A stretch of 64,000 nucleotides of DNA, taken from the NCBI RefSeq assembly GCF_019634845.1, contig NZ_JAHCAQ010000001.1:186001-250000 (forward strand), in the 5' to 3' direction. The translations under genes and the position numbers were made by a program. The DNA comes from Dokdonella sp. Lineage in GTDB: Bacteria; Pseudomonadota; Gammaproteobacteria; Xanthomonadales; Rhodanobacteraceae. Below are positions 17,503 to 28,224 of the stretch, in pieces (positions within the stretch are counted from its first letter, which is position 1; every line of letters starts with the position of its first letter). The notes under the pieces are model-generated. The model did not search any database, was not told the origin of the DNA, and saw only the letters and a list, made by a program, of their open reading frames with translations.

Positions 17503-18105
17503 ATGGAACTCAATGTCATTGGCGCCAAGCCCGTCAGCGTTTCCGACGCGGTGTTCGGCAAGGATTTCCGCGAGGATCTCGTGCACCAGGTGGTGGTCGC
17601 CTACCGCAATGCGGGGCGTGCCGGCACCAAGAAGCAGAAGTCGCGCGCGGAAGTCAGCGGCACGACCAAGAAATCCAAGCGCCAGAAGGGCGGCGGTGCC
17701 CGTCACGGCGCGCTGACCGCGCCGATCTTCAGCGGCGGCGGTGTGACGTTCGCGGCGCGGCCGCGCAGTTTCGCCCAGAAGATCAACCGCAAGATGTTTC
17801 GCGGTGCGATGGCGTCGATTCTGTCGGAATTGGCGCGCCAGGACCGCATCACGGTCGTCGAGTCGATTGGCATCGAACAGCCCAAGACCAAGCAGATGGT
17901 CGCGCGGCTGGCCGAGCTGGCGGCGAGTGGCCGCGTGGTCATCGTCACCGAAAGCGGCAGCGAGGCGCTTTTCCTCGCGGCGCGCAATATCCCCTACCTG
18001 CAGATCGTCGATGTGGCTGCGCTCGACCCGGTGAGCCTGGTTGGAGCCGACAAGGTCGTGATGACGGTCGAGTCCCTCAAGCGTGTCGAGGAGTGGCTGG
18101 CGTGA
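17503..18105 (+). CDS. rplD: 50S ribosomal protein L4
   Basis: 200 residues, with the tunnel loop region [19 protein letters not shown] and [14 protein letters not shown]4 is the known autoregulator of S10 operons, acting on the mRNA leader; a leader with three stems precedes rpsJ here. The stop overlaps the rplW start (GTGA). Confidence 0.97.
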   Translation: MELNVIGAKPVSVSDAVFGKDFREDLVHQVVVAYRNAGRAGTKKQKSRAEVSGTTKKSKRQKGGGARHGALTAPIFSGGGVTFAARPRSFAQKINRKMFRGAMASILSELARQDRITVVESIGIEQPKTKQMVARLAELAASGRVVIVTESGSEALFLAARNIPYLQIVDVAALDPVSLVGADKVVMTVESLKRVEEWLA

Positions 18106-18392
18106 AAGAGCAACTTTTCAGCATCCTGCGTGCGCCGCACATCTCCGAAAAGAGCGCGCGTCTGCAGGAGAACAACCAGTACGTGTTCGAAGTCGTGCAA
18201 GCCGCCACCAAGGCCGATGTGAAGGCCGCGGTGGAAGGTCTGTTCAGCGTCGAAGTGGCGTCGGTCAACCTGGTCAACCTCAAGGGCAAGTCCAGGTCGT
18301 TCCGCAATCGCGCCGGTACGCGTGGCAACAAGCGCAAGGCCTACGTTCGACTCGCCGATGGTCACACCATCGACGTGACGGCCAAGCCCTAA
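18102..18392 (+). CDS. rplW: 50S ribosomal protein L23
   Basis: Docking protein at the tunnel exit for trigger factor and SRP. GTG 18102, overlapping the rplD stop, gives 96 residues beginning (M)[18 protein letters not shown] as in the family; GTG 18093 is an alternative three codons earlier. Confidence 0.95.
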   Translation: MKEQLFSILRAPHISEKSARLQENNQYVFEVVQAATKADVKAAVEGLFSVEVASVNLVNLKGKSRSFRNRAGTRGNKRKAYVRLADGHTIDVTAKP

Positions 18393-18443
18393 GACGGTGG
18401 CCGTGGGCGCCTCCGGCGTGCACGGAAATCAGGAAAAGACATC

Positions 18444-19271
18444 ATGGCACTGATCACAGTCAAACCCACTTCCGCCGGACGCCGCGCCGTAGTGCGCGTG
18501 TCCACGCCGGGCTTGCACAAGGGCGCGCCGTATGCGCCGCTGACCGAGTCGCAGTCCAAGACCGGTGGCCGCAACCACTACGGGCGCATCACCACGCGCC
18601 ACAAGGGCGGTGGTTCCAAGCAGCATTACCGCATCATCGACTTCAAGCGCGACAAGGAAAACATCGCGTGCCGGATCGAGCGGATCGAGTACGATCCCAA
18701 CCGTACCGCGCACATCGCCTTGTTGTGCTTCGTCGATGGCGAGCGCCGCTACATCATCGCGCCCAAGGGCGCCAAGGTGGGTGACCAGCTCATGTCGGGC
18801 CGCGACGCGCCGATCAAGGTCGGCAATTCGCTGCCGCTGCGCAACATCCCGATCGGTTCGGTCGTGCATTGCATCGAAATGAAGCCCGGCAAGGGCGCGC
18901 AGATCGCGCGCTCGGCAGGCGCGTCGGCGCAGCTGGTCGCGCGTGAGCAGGGCTACGCGACGCTGCGCCTGCGTTCGGGCGAAATGCGCAAGGTGCCGGC
19001 CGATTGCCGCGCCACCATCGGCGAAGTCGGCAATTCCGAGCACAACCTCGAGAAGCTGGGCAAGGCCGGCGCATCGCGTTGGCGCGGCGTGCGTCCGACG
19101 GTGCGCGGCGCGGTGATGAACCCGGTCGACCATCCGCACGGCGGTGGTGAGGCCAAGGCAGGTCAGGGTAATCCCCACCCGGTGTCACCGTGGGGCATGC
19201 CGACCAAGGGTTACAAGACACGCAAGAACAAGCGCACGACGCAGTTCATCGTCCGCGATCGCAGGGGTTAA
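18444..19271 (+). CDS. rplB: 50S ribosomal protein L2
   Basis: 275 residues; needed for subunit joining and peptidyl transfer. Shows [16 protein letters not shown], the conserved [17 protein letters not shown] and the basic end [10 protein letters not shown]. 51 bases after rplW. Confidence 0.97.
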   Translation: MALITVKPTSAGRRAVVRVSTPGLHKGAPYAPLTESQSKTGGRNHYGRITTRHKGGGSKQHYRIIDFKRDKENIACRIERIEYDPNRTAHIALLCFVDGERRYIIAPKGAKVGDQLMSGRDAPIKVGNSLPLRNIPIGSVVHCIEMKPGKGAQIARSAGASAQLVAREQGYATLRLRSGEMRKVPADCRATIGEVGNSEHNLEKLGKAGASRWRGVRPTVRGAVMNPVDHPHGGGEAKAGQGNPHPVSPWGMPTKGYKTRKNKRTTQFIVRDRRG

Positions 19272-19274
19272 TCA

Positions 19275-19553
19275 ATGGCACGCTCACTGAAGAAGGGTCC
19301 GTTCGTCGACCACCACCTGATGAAGAAGGTGGAGACTGCGGGCAGCAGCAAGAAGCCGATCAAGACCTGGTCGCGCCGCTCGATGGTGGTGCCGGAAATG
19401 GTCGGCTTCACGCTGGCCATCCACAACGGTCGCCAGCACGTTCCGGTGCTGGTCAACGAAAACATGGTCGGGCACAAGCTCGGCGAATTCGCGGTGACGC
19501 GGACATTCAAGGCGCACGGCGGCGACAAGAAAGCCGCTGACGCCAAGAAGTGA
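19275..19553 (+). CDS. rpsS: 30S ribosomal protein S19
   Basis: 92 residues, head of the small subunit. [15 protein letters not shown] at the start, [14 protein letters not shown] and [11 protein letters not shown] inside, all standard. Three bases after rplB. An in-frame GTG codon (19550) overlaps its stop and could also start rplV. Confidence 0.97.
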   Translation: MARSLKKGPFVDHHLMKKVETAGSSKKPIKTWSRRSMVVPEMVGFTLAIHNGRQHVPVLVNENMVGHKLGEFAVTRTFKAHGGDKKAADAKK

Positions 19554-19564
19554 CGGTGAATACG

Positions 19565-19894
19565 ATGGAAGCCAAAGCGATCCTGCGCAGCGCGCGCATC
19601 TCCCCGCAGAAGGCCCGCCTGGTCGCCGACCAGGTGCGTGGCCTGCCGGTTGGTCGGGCGACCAACCTGCTTCAATTCAGCGACAAGAAGGCGGCCCACC
19701 TGATCCGCAAGGTGCTGCTGTCGGCCGTGGCCAACGCCGAAAACAATCTCGGTGCCGATGTCGACGAGCTCAAGGTGGCGCGCATCTTCGTCGACGAAGG
19801 GGCGATCATCAAGCGCATGCATGCGCGTGCCAAGGGTCGCGGTTCGCGCATCTCCAAGCGTACCAGCCACATCACCGTGGTTGTCGGCGAATAA
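19565..19894 (+). CDS. rplV: 50S ribosomal protein L22
   Basis: 109 residues from ATG 19565 ([19 protein letters not shown], as in Xanthomonas); GTG 19550 overlapping the rpsS stop would add five residues. The tunnel-lining hairpin contains [14 protein letters not shown], site of macrolide resistance changes in other bacteria. Confidence 0.95.
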   Translation: MEAKAILRSARISPQKARLVADQVRGLPVGRATNLLQFSDKKAAHLIRKVLLSAVANAENNLGADVDELKVARIFVDEGAIIKRMHARAKGRGSRISKRTSHITVVVGE

Positions 19895-19908
19895 ACGGGA
19901 CGATACTC

Positions 19909-20610
19909 ATGGGTCATAAAGTCAATCCGATCGGCATCCGTCTTGGCATTTCCAAGGACTGGAACTCGAAGTGGTTCGCCGGCAAGCGCGAATACGCGCA
20001 GTACCTGGGTGCCGACCTCAAGGTGCGTGAGCTGCTCAAGAAGAAGCTGGCCCAGGCCGGTATCTCGAAGATCCAGATCGAGCGCCCCGCCAAGACCGCC
20101 CGCGTCACGATCTTCTCCGCGCGTCCGGGTGTCGTCATCGGCAAGAAGGGTGAGGACATCGAGAAGCTGCGCAAGGAAGTCTCCGACGTGATGGGCGTTC
20201 CTGCGCACATCAACGTGAGCGAAGTGCGCAAGCCAGAGCTTGACGCGCAGCTGGTCGCCGAATCGATCGCGCAGCAGCTCGAGCGCCGCATCATGTTCCG
20301 CCGCGCGATGAAGCGCTCGGTGCAAAACGCGATGCGTCTGGGTGCGCTGGGCATCAAGGTCAACGTTGCGGGTCGCCTCAACGGAGCGGAAATTGCCCGC
20401 TCGGAGTGGTACCGCGAAGGCCGCGTTCCGCTGCACACGCTGCGCGCCGACATCGACTATGGCTTTGCGGAAGCGTCGACCACCTACGGCATCATCGGCG
20501 TGAAAGTGTGGGTGTACAAGGGCGAGATCTTCGATCTGCACGCGGCCCAGCAGGAAGCCAAGGCCGAGGCGGCCGACGAGCGCCCGCAGCGCCGCGCGCC
20601 GAAGAGCTGA
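19909..20610 (+). CDS. rpsC: 30S ribosomal protein S3
   Basis: 233 residues with a KH domain ([16 protein letters not shown]) and the C-terminal S3 domain ([20 protein letters not shown]). Part of the mRNA entry helicase. The tail is basic and glutamate/alanine rich. An unusual 141-base repeat-bearing gap follows. Confidence 0.97.
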   Translation: MGHKVNPIGIRLGISKDWNSKWFAGKREYAQYLGADLKVRELLKKKLAQAGISKIQIERPAKTARVTIFSARPGVVIGKKGEDIEKLRKEVSDVMGVPAHINVSEVRKPELDAQLVAESIAQQLERRIMFRRAMKRSVQNAMRLGALGIKVNVAGRLNGAEIARSEWYREGRVPLHTLRADIDYGFAEASTTYGIIGVKVWVYKGEIFDLHAAQQEAKAEAADERPQRRAPKS

Positions 20611-20630
20611 CGATCTGAATCCCGCGATCA

Positions 20631-20733
20631 GGATGATCGCCTGGTGAGTTTCGCGGCCCGGATGGTCGCATGAAGAATACTGAAATGCGGTCGGGACGAT
20701 CGCTTCTTGATTATCGCGATCCTGGACGATCGC
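20631..20733 (+). repeat. Four GGAYGRTCGC direct repeats between rpsC and rplP
   Basis: GGATGATCGC (20631), GGATGGTCGC (20660), GGACGATCGC (20694) and GGACGATCGC (20724) recur at 29-34 base steps, filling a gap that is only a few bases in most S10 operons. The first and last are also preceded by GCGATC. Function unknown; a regulator site, mRNA processing site or replication slippage product are possible. Confidence 0.7.
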
Positions 20734-20751
20734 ACAGGCAGAGACCAAGTC

Positions 20752-21165
20752 ATGCTGCAACCCAAGCGCACCAAGTTTCGCAAGGTCCAGAAGGCCCGCA
20801 ACCGCGGTCTGTCCTATGTATCCAACAAGGTCAGCTTCGGTGAGTTCGGCCTCAAGGCGACCACCCACGGACATCTGACCGCGCGTCAGATCGAGGCGGC
20901 TCGTCGCTGCATCACGCGCTATGTAAAGCGCGGTGGCAAGTTGTGGATTCGCGTGTTCCCGGACAAGCCGATCACCAAGAAGCCGATCGAGGTCCGCATG
21001 GGCAGCGGCAAGGGCAACGTGGAGTACTGGGTGGCGCCGATCCAGCCCGGTCGCATGTTGTACGAAATCGAAGGCGTCGCCGAGAGCGATGCGCGCGAGG
21101 CGTTCCGCCTGGCCGCGGCCAAGCTGTCGATCCAAACCCAATTCGTTGCGCGTACGGTGCTGTGA
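20752..21165 (+). CDS. rplP: 50S ribosomal protein L16
   Basis: 137 residues, near the A-site of the large subunit. [19 protein letters not shown] start and [20 protein letters not shown] core are standard. The residue at the position of E. coli Arg81, hydroxylated by YcfD there, lies in this core. Stop overlaps rpmC by one base. Confidence 0.96.
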   Translation: MLQPKRTKFRKVQKARNRGLSYVSNKVSFGEFGLKATTHGHLTARQIEAARRCITRYVKRGGKLWIRVFPDKPITKKPIEVRMGSGKGNVEYWVAPIQPGRMLYEIEGVAESDAREAFRLAAAKLSIQTQFVARTVL

Positions 21166-21359
21166 TGGAACTCAAGGAACTCCGCCAACAGAGCGAGCAG
21201 CAGCTCACCGAGCATCTTCGCGAGCTGCGTCGCGAGCAATTCAACCTGCGCATGCAGAAGGGCTCCGGCCAGCTGCCGCAGACCCACCAGTTCGGCCGTG
21301 TGCGCCGCGAGATCGCGCAGGTCAAGCACCTGCTCGGCGCGAAGAAGCAGGGGCAGTGA
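21165..21359 (+). CDS. rpmC: 50S ribosomal protein L29
   Basis: 64 residues forming two helices, with [18 protein letters not shown] and [13 protein letters not shown]. Sits at the tunnel exit beside L23. The ATG at 21165 shares an A with the rplP stop. Confidence 0.95.
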   Translation: MELKELRQQSEQQLTEHLRELRREQFNLRMQKGSGQLPQTHQFGRVRREIAQVKHLLGAKKQGQ

Positions 21360-21360
21360 A

Positions 21361-21624
21361 ATGAGCGATACCGAGAAGAAAACCCGCACCCTGGAAGGAC
21401 GCGTCGTGTCCAACAAGATGGCCAAGACGGTCACCGTGCTGCTCGAGCGCCAGGTGCAGCACCCGCTGTACGGCAAGATCGTGCGCCGCTCGACCAAGGT
21501 GCATGCGCATGACGAAGCCGGTGAGTGCCGCGAAGGCGACGTCGTTCGCATTGCCGAGTGCCGGCCGCTTTCCAAGACCAAGAACTGGCGCGTGGTGAAG
21601 GTCGTCACGCGCGCCGAAGCCTGA
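21361..21624 (+). CDS. rpsQ: 30S ribosomal protein S17
   Basis: 87 residues, OB-fold; [33 protein letters not shown] and [14 protein letters not shown] are standard S17 blocks. Last gene of the S10 set, one base after rpmC. Confidence 0.96.
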   Translation: MSDTEKKTRTLEGRVVSNKMAKTVTVLLERQVQHPLYGKIVRRSTKVHAHDEAGECREGDVVRIAECRPLSKTKNWRVVKVVTRAEA

Positions 21625-21649
21625 GCGTGGGGCAAAGGGAGACAGCGAC

Positions 21650-22018
21650 ATGATCCAGATGCAGACCACGCTGGCCGCGGCGGACAACAGCGGCGCCAAG
21701 GAACTGATGTGCATCAAGGTGCTGGGTGGTTCCAAGCGCCGCTATGCGCAGATCGGTGACGTCATCAAGGTATCGGTGCGTGACGCGATTCCGCGTGGCA
21801 AGGTCAAGAAGGGTGAGGTCTATGACGCCGTGGTGGTGCGCACGCGCAAGGGTGTGCGTCGCGCCGACGGTTCGTTGATCCGCTTTGACGGCAACGCCGC
21901 CGTCCTGCTCAACAACAAGCTCGAGCCGATCGGGACCCGTATCTTCGGGCCGGTGACGCGCGAGCTGCGCAGCGAACGATTCATGAAAATCGTCTCGCTG
22001 GCGCCGGAAGTACTGTAA
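21650..22018 (+). CDS. rplN: 50S ribosomal protein L14
   Basis: 122 residues; [28 protein letters not shown] and the [13 protein letters not shown] end fit L14. First gene of the spc set, 25 bases after rpsQ with no separate promoter that I can see. Confidence 0.97.
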   Translation: MIQMQTTLAAADNSGAKELMCIKVLGGSKRRYAQIGDVIKVSVRDAIPRGKVKKGEVYDAVVVRTRKGVRRADGSLIRFDGNAAVLLNNKLEPIGTRIFGPVTRELRSERFMKIVSLAPEVL

Positions 22019-22029
22019 GAGGTGATGTC

Positions 22030-22344
22030 ATGAACCGTATCCGCAAGGGCGACCAGGTTCTGGTGATCGCCGGCAAGAACAAGGGCCAGAAAGGCACGGT
22101 CGCGCGCGTCACGGGTGATTCCGTGTTCGTCGAGAACGTGAACATGGTCAAGCGGCACACCAAGCCGAATCCGCAGGCCAACCAGCCTGGTGGCATCGTC
22201 GAGCGTGAAGCTGCGATCCACATTTCCAATGTTATGTTGTTCAACTCCGCCACCGGCAAGGGTGAGCGCGTGGGCTTCAAGACGCTCCAGACGGGGCGCA
22301 AGGTCCGCGTGTACCGCTCCACCGGTGAAGTGGTCGACGCCTGA
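22030..22344 (+). CDS. rplX: 50S ribosomal protein L24
   Basis: 104 residues with the KOW motif [20 protein letters not shown]. Starts assembly of the large subunit in known systems. Confidence 0.96.
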   Translation: MNRIRKGDQVLVIAGKNKGQKGTVARVTGDSVFVENVNMVKRHTKPNPQANQPGGIVEREAAIHISNVMLFNSATGKGERVGFKTLQTGRKVRVYRSTGEVVDA

Positions 22345-22355
22345 GGTCTGCTGCC

Positions 22356-22895
22356 GTGACTCGTCTTGAGACAATCTACAAAGAACAGGTCGTGCCGAAG
22401 CTGACCGAGCGCTTCAAGTACACCAACCCGATGCAGGTGCCGCGCCTGACCAAGATCACGCTCAACATGGGCGTGGGCGAGGCGGTCGGCAACAAGAAGG
22501 TGCTGGAGAACGCGGTGGCCGACATGGCCAAGATCTGCGGCCAGAAGCCGGTCGTGACTCTGTCGCGCAAGGCGCATGCCACGTTCAAGATCCGCGAGAA
22601 CTGGCCGATCGGCTGCAAGGTCACCCTGCGCCGCGCCAACATGTTCGAGTTCCTCGACCGCTTCATCAACATTGCGTTGCCGCGCGTGCGCGATTTTCGC
22701 GGCATTTCGGGCCGATCGTTCGACGGCCGCGGCAATTTCAACATGGGCATCAAGGAACAGATCATCTTCCCCGAGATCGATTTCGACCAGATCGATGCCC
22801 TGCGCGGCATGGACATCGCGATCACCACGACCGCGCGCACCAACGAAGAAGCCAAGGCGCTGCTCGAGGCCTTCAACTTCCCGTTCCGCAACTAA
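22356..22895 (+). CDS. rplE: 50S ribosomal protein L5
   Basis: 179 residues, binds 5S rRNA. GTG start at 22356; [14 protein letters not shown] and [21 protein letters not shown] are the family blocks. Confidence 0.97.
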   Translation: MTRLETIYKEQVVPKLTERFKYTNPMQVPRLTKITLNMGVGEAVGNKKVLENAVADMAKICGQKPVVTLSRKAHATFKIRENWPIGCKVTLRRANMFEFLDRFINIALPRVRDFRGISGRSFDGRGNFNMGIKEQIIFPEIDFDQIDALRGMDIAITTTARTNEEAKALLEAFNFPFRN

Positions 22896-22910
22896 TCGCA
22901 GGCGACACCG

Positions 22911-23216
22911 ATGGCCAAGCGTTCAATGATCAACCGCGACATCAAGCGTACCAAGCTGGTGAAGCGCCATGCCGCCAAGCGGGCGGAGCTCAAGAAGATC
23001 GTGGCAAGCACGACGGCGTCGTACGACGACAAGATCGCCGCCGCGGTCAAGCTGCAAAAGCTGCCGCGCGACTCGAGCCCCTCGCGTCAGCGCAATCGCT
23101 GCGAACTGACCGGCCGCTCGCGCGGCGTGTACAAGAAGTTCGGTCTGGCCCGCCACAAGCTGCGCGAAGCCACCATGCGTGGCGACGTGCCGGGCTTGCG
23201 CAAAGCGAGCTGGTAA
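22911..23216 (+). CDS. rpsN: 30S ribosomal protein S14 (zinc-free type)
   Basis: 101 residues. The long form lacking the CxxC zinc pairs (only one Cys, in RNRCELTGR), as in most proteobacteria. A 101-base repeat-bearing gap follows. Confidence 0.97.
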   Translation: MAKRSMINRDIKRTKLVKRHAAKRAELKKIVASTTASYDDKIAAAVKLQKLPRDSSPSRQRNRCELTGRSRGVYKKFGLARHKLREATMRGDVPGLRKASW

Positions 23217-23222
23217 CAGACC

Positions 23223-23283
23223 GGGAATCGTGGCTCGGGAATCGCGCGAGCGCCTTCCGAAGCACCAATCCCCACTCCCGCAT
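23223..23283 (+). repeat. GGGAATCG ... ACCAATCCC element between rpsN and rpsH
   Basis: GGGAATCG occurs at 23223-23230 and 23237-23244, and ACCAATCCCC at 23264-23273 with CTCCCG after it. A related arrangement lies between rpoA and rplQ (29942-30017). Looks like a small dispersed repeat of the kind common between genes in Xanthomonas. Confidence 0.5.
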
Positions 23284-23317
23284 CCAGCGGATATCGATGC
23301 CAATCAGGAATTGAAAC

Positions 23318-23713
23318 ATGAGCATGACTGATCCCATCGCCGACATGTTTACGCGCATTCGCAATGCGCAGGCCACGGGCAAGCGTTCCGTGGCCATGCC
23401 GGCTTCCCGCGTCAAGCAGGCGATCGCCAAGCTGCTCAAGGACGAGGGCTACGTGGCCGACGTCCAGGCCAGCACGGTTGAAGGCAAGCCGCGCCTCGAG
23501 ATCGCCCTCAAGTACCACGAAGGCAAGCCGGTCATCGAGCGCATCGAGCGCGTCAGCCGCTCGGGCCTGCGCGTGTATCGCGGCAAGGACGAACTGCCGA
23601 AGATCCTCAACGGACTGGGCATTTCGATCGTTTCCACCTCGTCGGGCATCATGACCGACGCGCAGGCACGCAAGAAGGGCCTGGGCGGCGAAGTCATCGG
23701 CCTGGTCGCCTGA
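23318..23713 (+). CDS. rpsH: 30S ribosomal protein S8
   Basis: 131 residues; [16 protein letters not shown] start and [20 protein letters not shown] end. In E. coli S8 represses the spc operon by binding near rplE; no clear site was sought here. Confidence 0.97.
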   Translation: MSMTDPIADMFTRIRNAQATGKRSVAMPASRVKQAIAKLLKDEGYVADVQASTVEGKPRLEIALKYHEGKPVIERIERVSRSGLRVYRGKDELPKILNGLGISIVSTSSGIMTDAQARKKGLGGEVIGLVA

Positions 23714-23733
23714 GGCTTCCTGGAGGATTCACC

Positions 23734-24261
23734 ATGTCACGCGTTGCCAAGAAGCCCGTCCACCTGCCCAAGGGCGTGGAGTGCCAGGTCAAGTCCGATA
23801 CGATCACCGTCAAGGGGCCGAAGGGTAGCCTGTCGATGGCGCCGTTGCGCGGCGTCGCCGTCACGGTCGACAACGGCACGGTCACGTTTGCCGCGCAGGA
23901 TGCCGATACGATCAAGATGGCCGGTACCAGTCGCGCGCTGCTGGCCAGCATGGTCACGGGCGTCACCGAAGGCTACCAGCGCAAGCTGGAGCTGGTCGGC
24001 GTCGGTTTCCGTGCCGCGCTGCAGGGCAAGGACCTCAACCTGACCTTGGGTTTTTCGCACCCGGTCGTGTTCAAGGCGCCCGAGGGCATCACCATCACGG
24101 TGCCGGCGCAGACCGAAATCCTCGTGGCTGGCGCCGACAAGCAGCAGGTCGGTCAGGTCGCGGCCAAGATCCGCGGATTCCGTCCGCCCGAGCCCTACAA
24201 GGGCAAGGGTGTGCGTTACGCGGGCGAGCAGATCACCCTCAAGGAAGCCAAGAAGGCGTAG
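23734..24261 (+). CDS. rplF: 50S ribosomal protein L6
   Basis: 175 residues in two similar domains; [10 protein letters not shown] near the start and the [18 protein letters not shown] end are standard. Confidence 0.97.
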   Translation: MSRVAKKPVHLPKGVECQVKSDTITVKGPKGSLSMAPLRGVAVTVDNGTVTFAAQDADTIKMAGTSRALLASMVTGVTEGYQRKLELVGVGFRAALQGKDLNLTLGFSHPVVFKAPEGITITVPAQTEILVAGADKQQVGQVAAKIRGFRPPEPYKGKGVRYAGEQITLKEAKKA

Positions 24262-24362
24262 TGGTCCGATACGCGGCCTGCGTGTGTCCTGGCGACCCTC
24301 TGCGGTCGGCACCCACGAAGGCAGCCTAACCCCCAAGCCGATCCGCTTCTGGAGTCACAGCA

Positions 24363-24716
24363 ATGGAAAAGAACATCGCAAGACTGCGCCGCGCCAAGTC
24401 CACGCGCGCGCACATCCGCACTCTGGGCGTGCCGCGTCTGTCGGTGCATCGCAGCGCGCAGCACATCTACGCCCAGGTGCAAAGCGCCGATGGCAGCAAG
24501 GTCATCGCGGCTGCATCGACGTTGCAGAAGGCCGTCAAGGATGGTCTCAAGGGCACCAAGAACAAGAGCGCGGCCGCGGCCGTGGGCAAGGCGGTCGCCG
24601 AGGCCGCACTCAAGGCCGGCGTCGACACGGTTGCGTTCGACCGCTCCGGTTTCCGTTATCACGGTCGTATCCAGGCTCTGGCCGATGCGGCGCGCGAGGC
24701 GGGCCTGAAGTTCTGA
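24363..24716 (+). CDS. rplR: 50S ribosomal protein L18
   Basis: 117 residues, 5S rRNA binder; [24 protein letters not shown] and [26 protein letters not shown] fit. Gaps of 101 and 122 bases on either side are wide for this operon. Confidence 0.96.
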   Translation: MEKNIARLRRAKSTRAHIRTLGVPRLSVHRSAQHIYAQVQSADGSKVIAAASTLQKAVKDGLKGTKNKSAAAAVGKAVAEAALKAGVDTVAFDRSGFRYHGRIQALADAAREAGLKF

Positions 24717-24838
24717 TTGACCTGCGCGGGCGGTTTGATGCGCCCACGCAGTGCGTTCCTGCGCAGTACCCACAACTCCAAGCGACCCAGTCGCAAGCAA
24801 AAGTCCGCTCTGCCTTGCAGGCGGCACACAGGTGAATC

Positions 24839-25351
24839 ATGGCAACGAACAACGAACGTGAAAACAGCGATGGCTTCCTCGAGAAGCTGATCGCCGTCAA
24901 CCGCGTGGCCAAGACCGTCAAGGGCGGCCGGCAGATGAGCTTCACCGCGCTGACCGTGGTCGGCGACGGCGAGGGTCGGGTCGGATTCGGCTACGGCAAG
25001 GCGCGCGAGGTGCCGGTCGCGATCTCCAAGGCGATGGAGCATGCGCGCAAGGGCATGGTCAAGGTGCAGCTCAACAACGGCACGCTGTTCCATGCGGTCA
25101 AGGCCAATCATGGTGCGGCGCGCGTGTTCATGCAGCCGGCCTCCGAAGGTACCGGCGTCATCGCCGGTGGCGCGATGCGCGCCGTGCTCGAGGTGGTCGG
25201 GGTGAAGAACGTGCTGGCCAAGGCGGTGGGTTCGCGCAATCCCATCAATCTGGTGCGCGCGACGATCAATGGCCTGCAGGCCATGGTGTCGCCGGAGCGC
25301 ATTGCCTCCAAGCGCGGCAAGACGGTCGACGAGGTGCTGGGCAATGAGTAA
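24839..25351 (+). CDS. rpsE: 30S ribosomal protein S5
   Basis: 170 residues; [35 protein letters not shown] is the family core and covers the spectinomycin-resistance loop. The stop overlaps the rpmD start by eight bases. Confidence 0.97.
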   Translation: MATNNERENSDGFLEKLIAVNRVAKTVKGGRQMSFTALTVVGDGEGRVGFGYGKAREVPVAISKAMEHARKGMVKVQLNNGTLFHAVKANHGAARVFMQPASEGTGVIAGGAMRAVLEVVGVKNVLAKAVGSRNPINLVRATINGLQAMVSPERIASKRGKTVDEVLGNE

Positions 25352-25550
25352 GAACACGACCGCCGCCGGCAAGAAGATTCGCGTGCGGCTGTACAAGAGC
25401 ATCAACAGTTGCCAGGGGCGTCACCGCACCAGCGTGCGCGCGCTCGGCCTGCGCAAGATCAACGACGTGCGCGAGCTGGTCGACTCACCCTCGGTGCGTG
25501 GCCTGATCAATCAGGTCAGCTACCTCGTGCGCATCGAAGAGAGCGCGTAA
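25344..25550 (+). CDS. rpmD: 50S ribosomal protein L30
   Basis: 68 residues from ATG 25344 inside the end of rps[26 protein letters not shown] is the family signature region. Longer in-frame readings upstream are not needed. Confidence 0.95.
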   Translation: MSKNTTAAGKKIRVRLYKSINSCQGRHRTSVRALGLRKINDVRELVDSPSVRGLINQVSYLVRIEESA

Positions 25551-25578
25551 CTCGCCACAGCATCCGGAGTTTCCAGTC

Positions 25579-26013
25579 ATGCGTCTCAATACCATCAAGC
25601 CAGCCGCCGGTGCCCGCAAGAGCGGTGTCCGTGTCGGCCGCGGGATCGGCTCCGGCCTGGGCAAGACTGCCGGCCGCGGCCACAAGGGTCAGTTCGCGCG
25701 TTCGGGCAAGGGCAAGGTCAAGGCCGGTTTCGAAGGCGGCCAGATGCCGCTGCAGCGCCGCCTGCCGAAGATCGGCTTCCGTTCGCGGATGTCGCACGAG
25801 GTGAGCGAGGTTCTGCTGTACAAGCTCGAGGCGCTTGCGGCCGACGTCGTCGATTTCGACGCACTCAAGGCAGCGGGCCTGGTCGAGAAGCGTGCCGAGC
25901 GGGCCAAGGTCGTCAAGAAGGGCGACATCAAGCGCGCCATCAAGCTCAAGGGCGTGGCGGTGACCGCCGGCGCCAAGGCCGCGATCGAGGCTGCCGGCGG
26001 CAGCGTGGAGTAA
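25579..26013 (+). CDS. rplO: 50S ribosomal protein L15
   Basis: 144 residues; glycine-rich N-terminus ([19 protein letters not shown]) and [15 protein letters not shown] are standard. Confidence 0.97.
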   Translation: MRLNTIKPAAGARKSGVRVGRGIGSGLGKTAGRGHKGQFARSGKGKVKAGFEGGQMPLQRRLPKIGFRSRMSHEVSEVLLYKLEALAADVVDFDALKAAGLVEKRAERAKVVKKGDIKRAIKLKGVAVTAGAKAAIEAAGGSVE

Positions 26014-26016
26014 GCC

Positions 26017-27327
26017 GTGGCGACGCAGTCCAACCCGTTGGCCTCACTGGGCAAGCTAACCGAGCTCAAGCAGCGCCTGCTGTTTGTCGTCGGCGCGTTG
26101 TTCGTGTTTCGTCTGGGCACGTTCATCCCGCTGCCCGGCGTCGACCCGGTGAGGATGGCCGACCTGATCGGTCGGTCGGGTGGTCTGCTCGACATGTTCA
26201 ACATGTTCTCGGGCGGTGCGCTCGAGCGCATGTCGGTGTTTGCGCTGGGCGTCATCCCCTACATCTCCGCCTCGATCATCGTGCAGATGTTCGCGGCGGT
26301 GATTCCGAGCTGGCAGGCGTTGCGCAAGGAAGGCGAGTCCGGCCGGCGCAAACTCACGACCTATACGCGCGCGGGTACCGTCGCGCTGGGTCTGTTCCAG
26401 TCCTTCGGTGTGGCGACGATGCTGCAGCAGCAGGGCGGAGTGGTCATCGCGCCGGGCCCCAGCTTCATCCTCAGCACCGTGGTCGGCCTGACTGCCGGTA
26501 CGTTGTTCCTGATGTGGCTCGGCGAGCAGGTCACCGAGCGCGGCGTCGGCAACGGCATCTCGCTGCTGATCTTCGCCGGCATCGTGGCCGGCCTGCCGGC
26601 GGCGGTCGTGCATACGCTCGGCATGGCGCAGACAGGCGAAATGCCGGTATTGCGCGTGTTGATCGTGTTCGCGATCGTGCTTGCGGTCACTGCCTTCGTC
26701 GTGTTCATGGAGAGCGGCCAGCGTCGCATCACCGTGAACTACGCGCGGCGCCAAGGCGGCGCCGGCAAGGCCTACATGAACCAGAGTTCGCACCTGCCGC
26801 TCAAGATCAACATGTCGGGCGTGATCCCGCCGATCTTCGCCTCGTCGCTGCTGATGTTCCCGGCGACGGCCGCGAGCTGGTTCAACAATGCCAACGAAAT
26901 CCACTGGCTGCAGGTGCTGACTTCGTCGCTCAGTCCCGGTGAGCCGTTGCACATGATGCTGTACGGGCTGTTGATCGTCATCTTCACCTACTTCTACACG
27001 ATGCTGACGTTCAACTCGCAGGAGACGGCCGACAACCTCAAGCGTTCGGGCGCGTTGATCCCTGGGCTGCGGCCTGGCCGCGCGACCGCGGACTACATCG
27101 AGGGCGTGCTGACCCGCTTGACGGGCGTCGCGGCGGTGTACCTGGTGGCGGTGTGTCTGATCCCCGACATCCTGCGCAACGCGTGGCACGTTCCGTTCTA
27201 TTTCGGTGGTACCTCGCTCCTGATCGTGGTCGTCGTGGTCATGGACTTCACGGCTCAGATCCAGGCGCACCTGGTCTCGCACCAGTATGAAAGTCTGCTC
27301 AAGAAGGCGAATTTGCGCGGCCGTTGA
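26017..27327 (+). CDS. secY: Preprotein translocase subunit SecY
   Basis: 436 residues with ten membrane helices, the channel for Sec export and membrane insertion. GTG start three bases after rplO. Seen: plug region with FNMFSGGALERMSVFALGVIPYISASII, and the cytosolic loop with RRITVNYARRQ. No rpmJ follows before rpsM, unlike in E. coli. SecE, its partner, would normally lie beyond tuf but is outside the window. Confidence 0.97.
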   Translation: MATQSNPLASLGKLTELKQRLLFVVGALFVFRLGTFIPLPGVDPVRMADLIGRSGGLLDMFNMFSGGALERMSVFALGVIPYISASIIVQMFAAVIPSWQALRKEGESGRRKLTTYTRAGTVALGLFQSFGVATMLQQQGGVVIAPGPSFILSTVVGLTAGTLFLMWLGEQVTERGVGNGISLLIFAGIVAGLPAAVVHTLGMAQTGEMPVLRVLIVFAIVLAVTAFVVFMESGQRRITVNYARRQGGAGKAYMNQSSHLPLKINMSGVIPPIFASSLLMFPATAASWFNNANEIHWLQVLTSSLSPGEPLHMMLYGLLIVIFTYFYTMLTFNSQETADNLKRSGALIPGLRPGRATADYIEGVLTRLTGVAAVYLVAVCLIPDILRNAWHVPFYFGGTSLLIVVVVVMDFTAQIQAHLVSHQYESLLKKANLRGR

Positions 27328-27388
27328 GTGGCGAGACGCTAGAGGGTTAGCCGCGGTTCGGGGGCTTTTCGCAGCATCCCGATCCGGC

Positions 27389-27394
27389 TACAAT
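27389..27394 (+). promoter_or_regulatory. Candidate -10 for the alpha operon
   Basis: TACAAT stands 48 bases before rpsM in the 114-base secY-rpsM gap. TTTTCG 17 bases upstream is a weak -35. It may give the alpha genes separate expression. Confidence 0.4.
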
Positions 27395-27441
27395 GTCAAG
27401 TTCCCTGCGCATCCAGAAACACAGTTTGGAGAATTTCCAGC

Positions 27442-27798
27442 ATGGCACGCATTGCGGGTGTCAATTTGCCGACCCAAAAGCACGTCGTCATCGGCTTGCA
27501 GAGCATTTTTGGTCTCGGCCGCTCACGGGCAAAGACGGTATGCGTCGGCGCCGGCGTCGATCCAACCACCAAGATCAAGGACTTGAGCGAGGCCGAGGTC
27601 GACAAGCTGCGCCATGAGATCGCCAAGTTCACGGTCGAGGGTGACCTGCGTCGTGAGGTGGGCATGTCGATCAAGCGCCTGATCGATCTGGGCACCTATC
27701 GTGGCCTGCGCCATCGCCGCGGCCTGCCGCTGCGTGGTCAGCGCACTCGCACCAACGCGCGTACCCGCAAGGGACCGCGGCGTGCGATCAAGAAATAA
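27442..27798 (+). CDS. rpsM: 30S ribosomal protein S13
   Basis: 118 residues; [19 protein letters not shown] start, [30 protein letters not shown] end. First alpha-operon gene; GGAG lies in the leader. Confidence 0.97.
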   Translation: MARIAGVNLPTQKHVVIGLQSIFGLGRSRAKTVCVGAGVDPTTKIKDLSEAEVDKLRHEIAKFTVEGDLRREVGMSIKRLIDLGTYRGLRHRRGLPLRGQRTRTNARTRKGPRRAIKK

Positions 27799-27828
27799 GT
27801 CGTAAGCGAATTCAGGATATCCGGGCCA

Positions 27829-28221
27829 ATGAACAAACCCGCTGCAGCCAAAACCAAGAAGAAGATCAAGCGCGTGGTGACCGATGCGGTCGCTCATGTG
27901 CAGGCTTCATTCAACAACACGATCGTGACGATCACCGACCGTCAGGGCAATGCCCTGTCGTGGGCCACCGCGGGTGGCGCCGGCTTCCGCGGTTCGCGCA
28001 AGTCGACCCCGTTTGCCGCCCAGGTCGCCGCCGACAAGGCTGCACGCGTGGCCGCCGACTACGGTGTCAAGACCGTCGAGGTACGCATCAAGGGGCCGGG
28101 CCCGGGTCGTGAATCGGCCGTGCGTTCGCTCAACAACGCCGGTTTCAAGGTCACCAACATCATCGACGTCACGCCGATTCCGCACAACGGCTGCCGTCCG
28201 CCCAAAAAGCGCAGGGTTTGA
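27829..28221 (+). CDS. rpsK: 30S ribosomal protein S11
   Basis: 130 residues; [20 protein letters not shown] and the RPPKKRRV end are typical S11. Platform protein of the small subunit. Confidence 0.97.
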   Translation: MNKPAAAKTKKKIKRVVTDAVAHVQASFNNTIVTITDRQGNALSWATAGGAGFRGSRKSTPFAAQVAADKAARVAADYGVKTVEVRIKGPGPGRESAVRSLNNAGFKVTNIIDVTPIPHNGCRPPKKRRV

Positions 28222-28224
28222 CAC

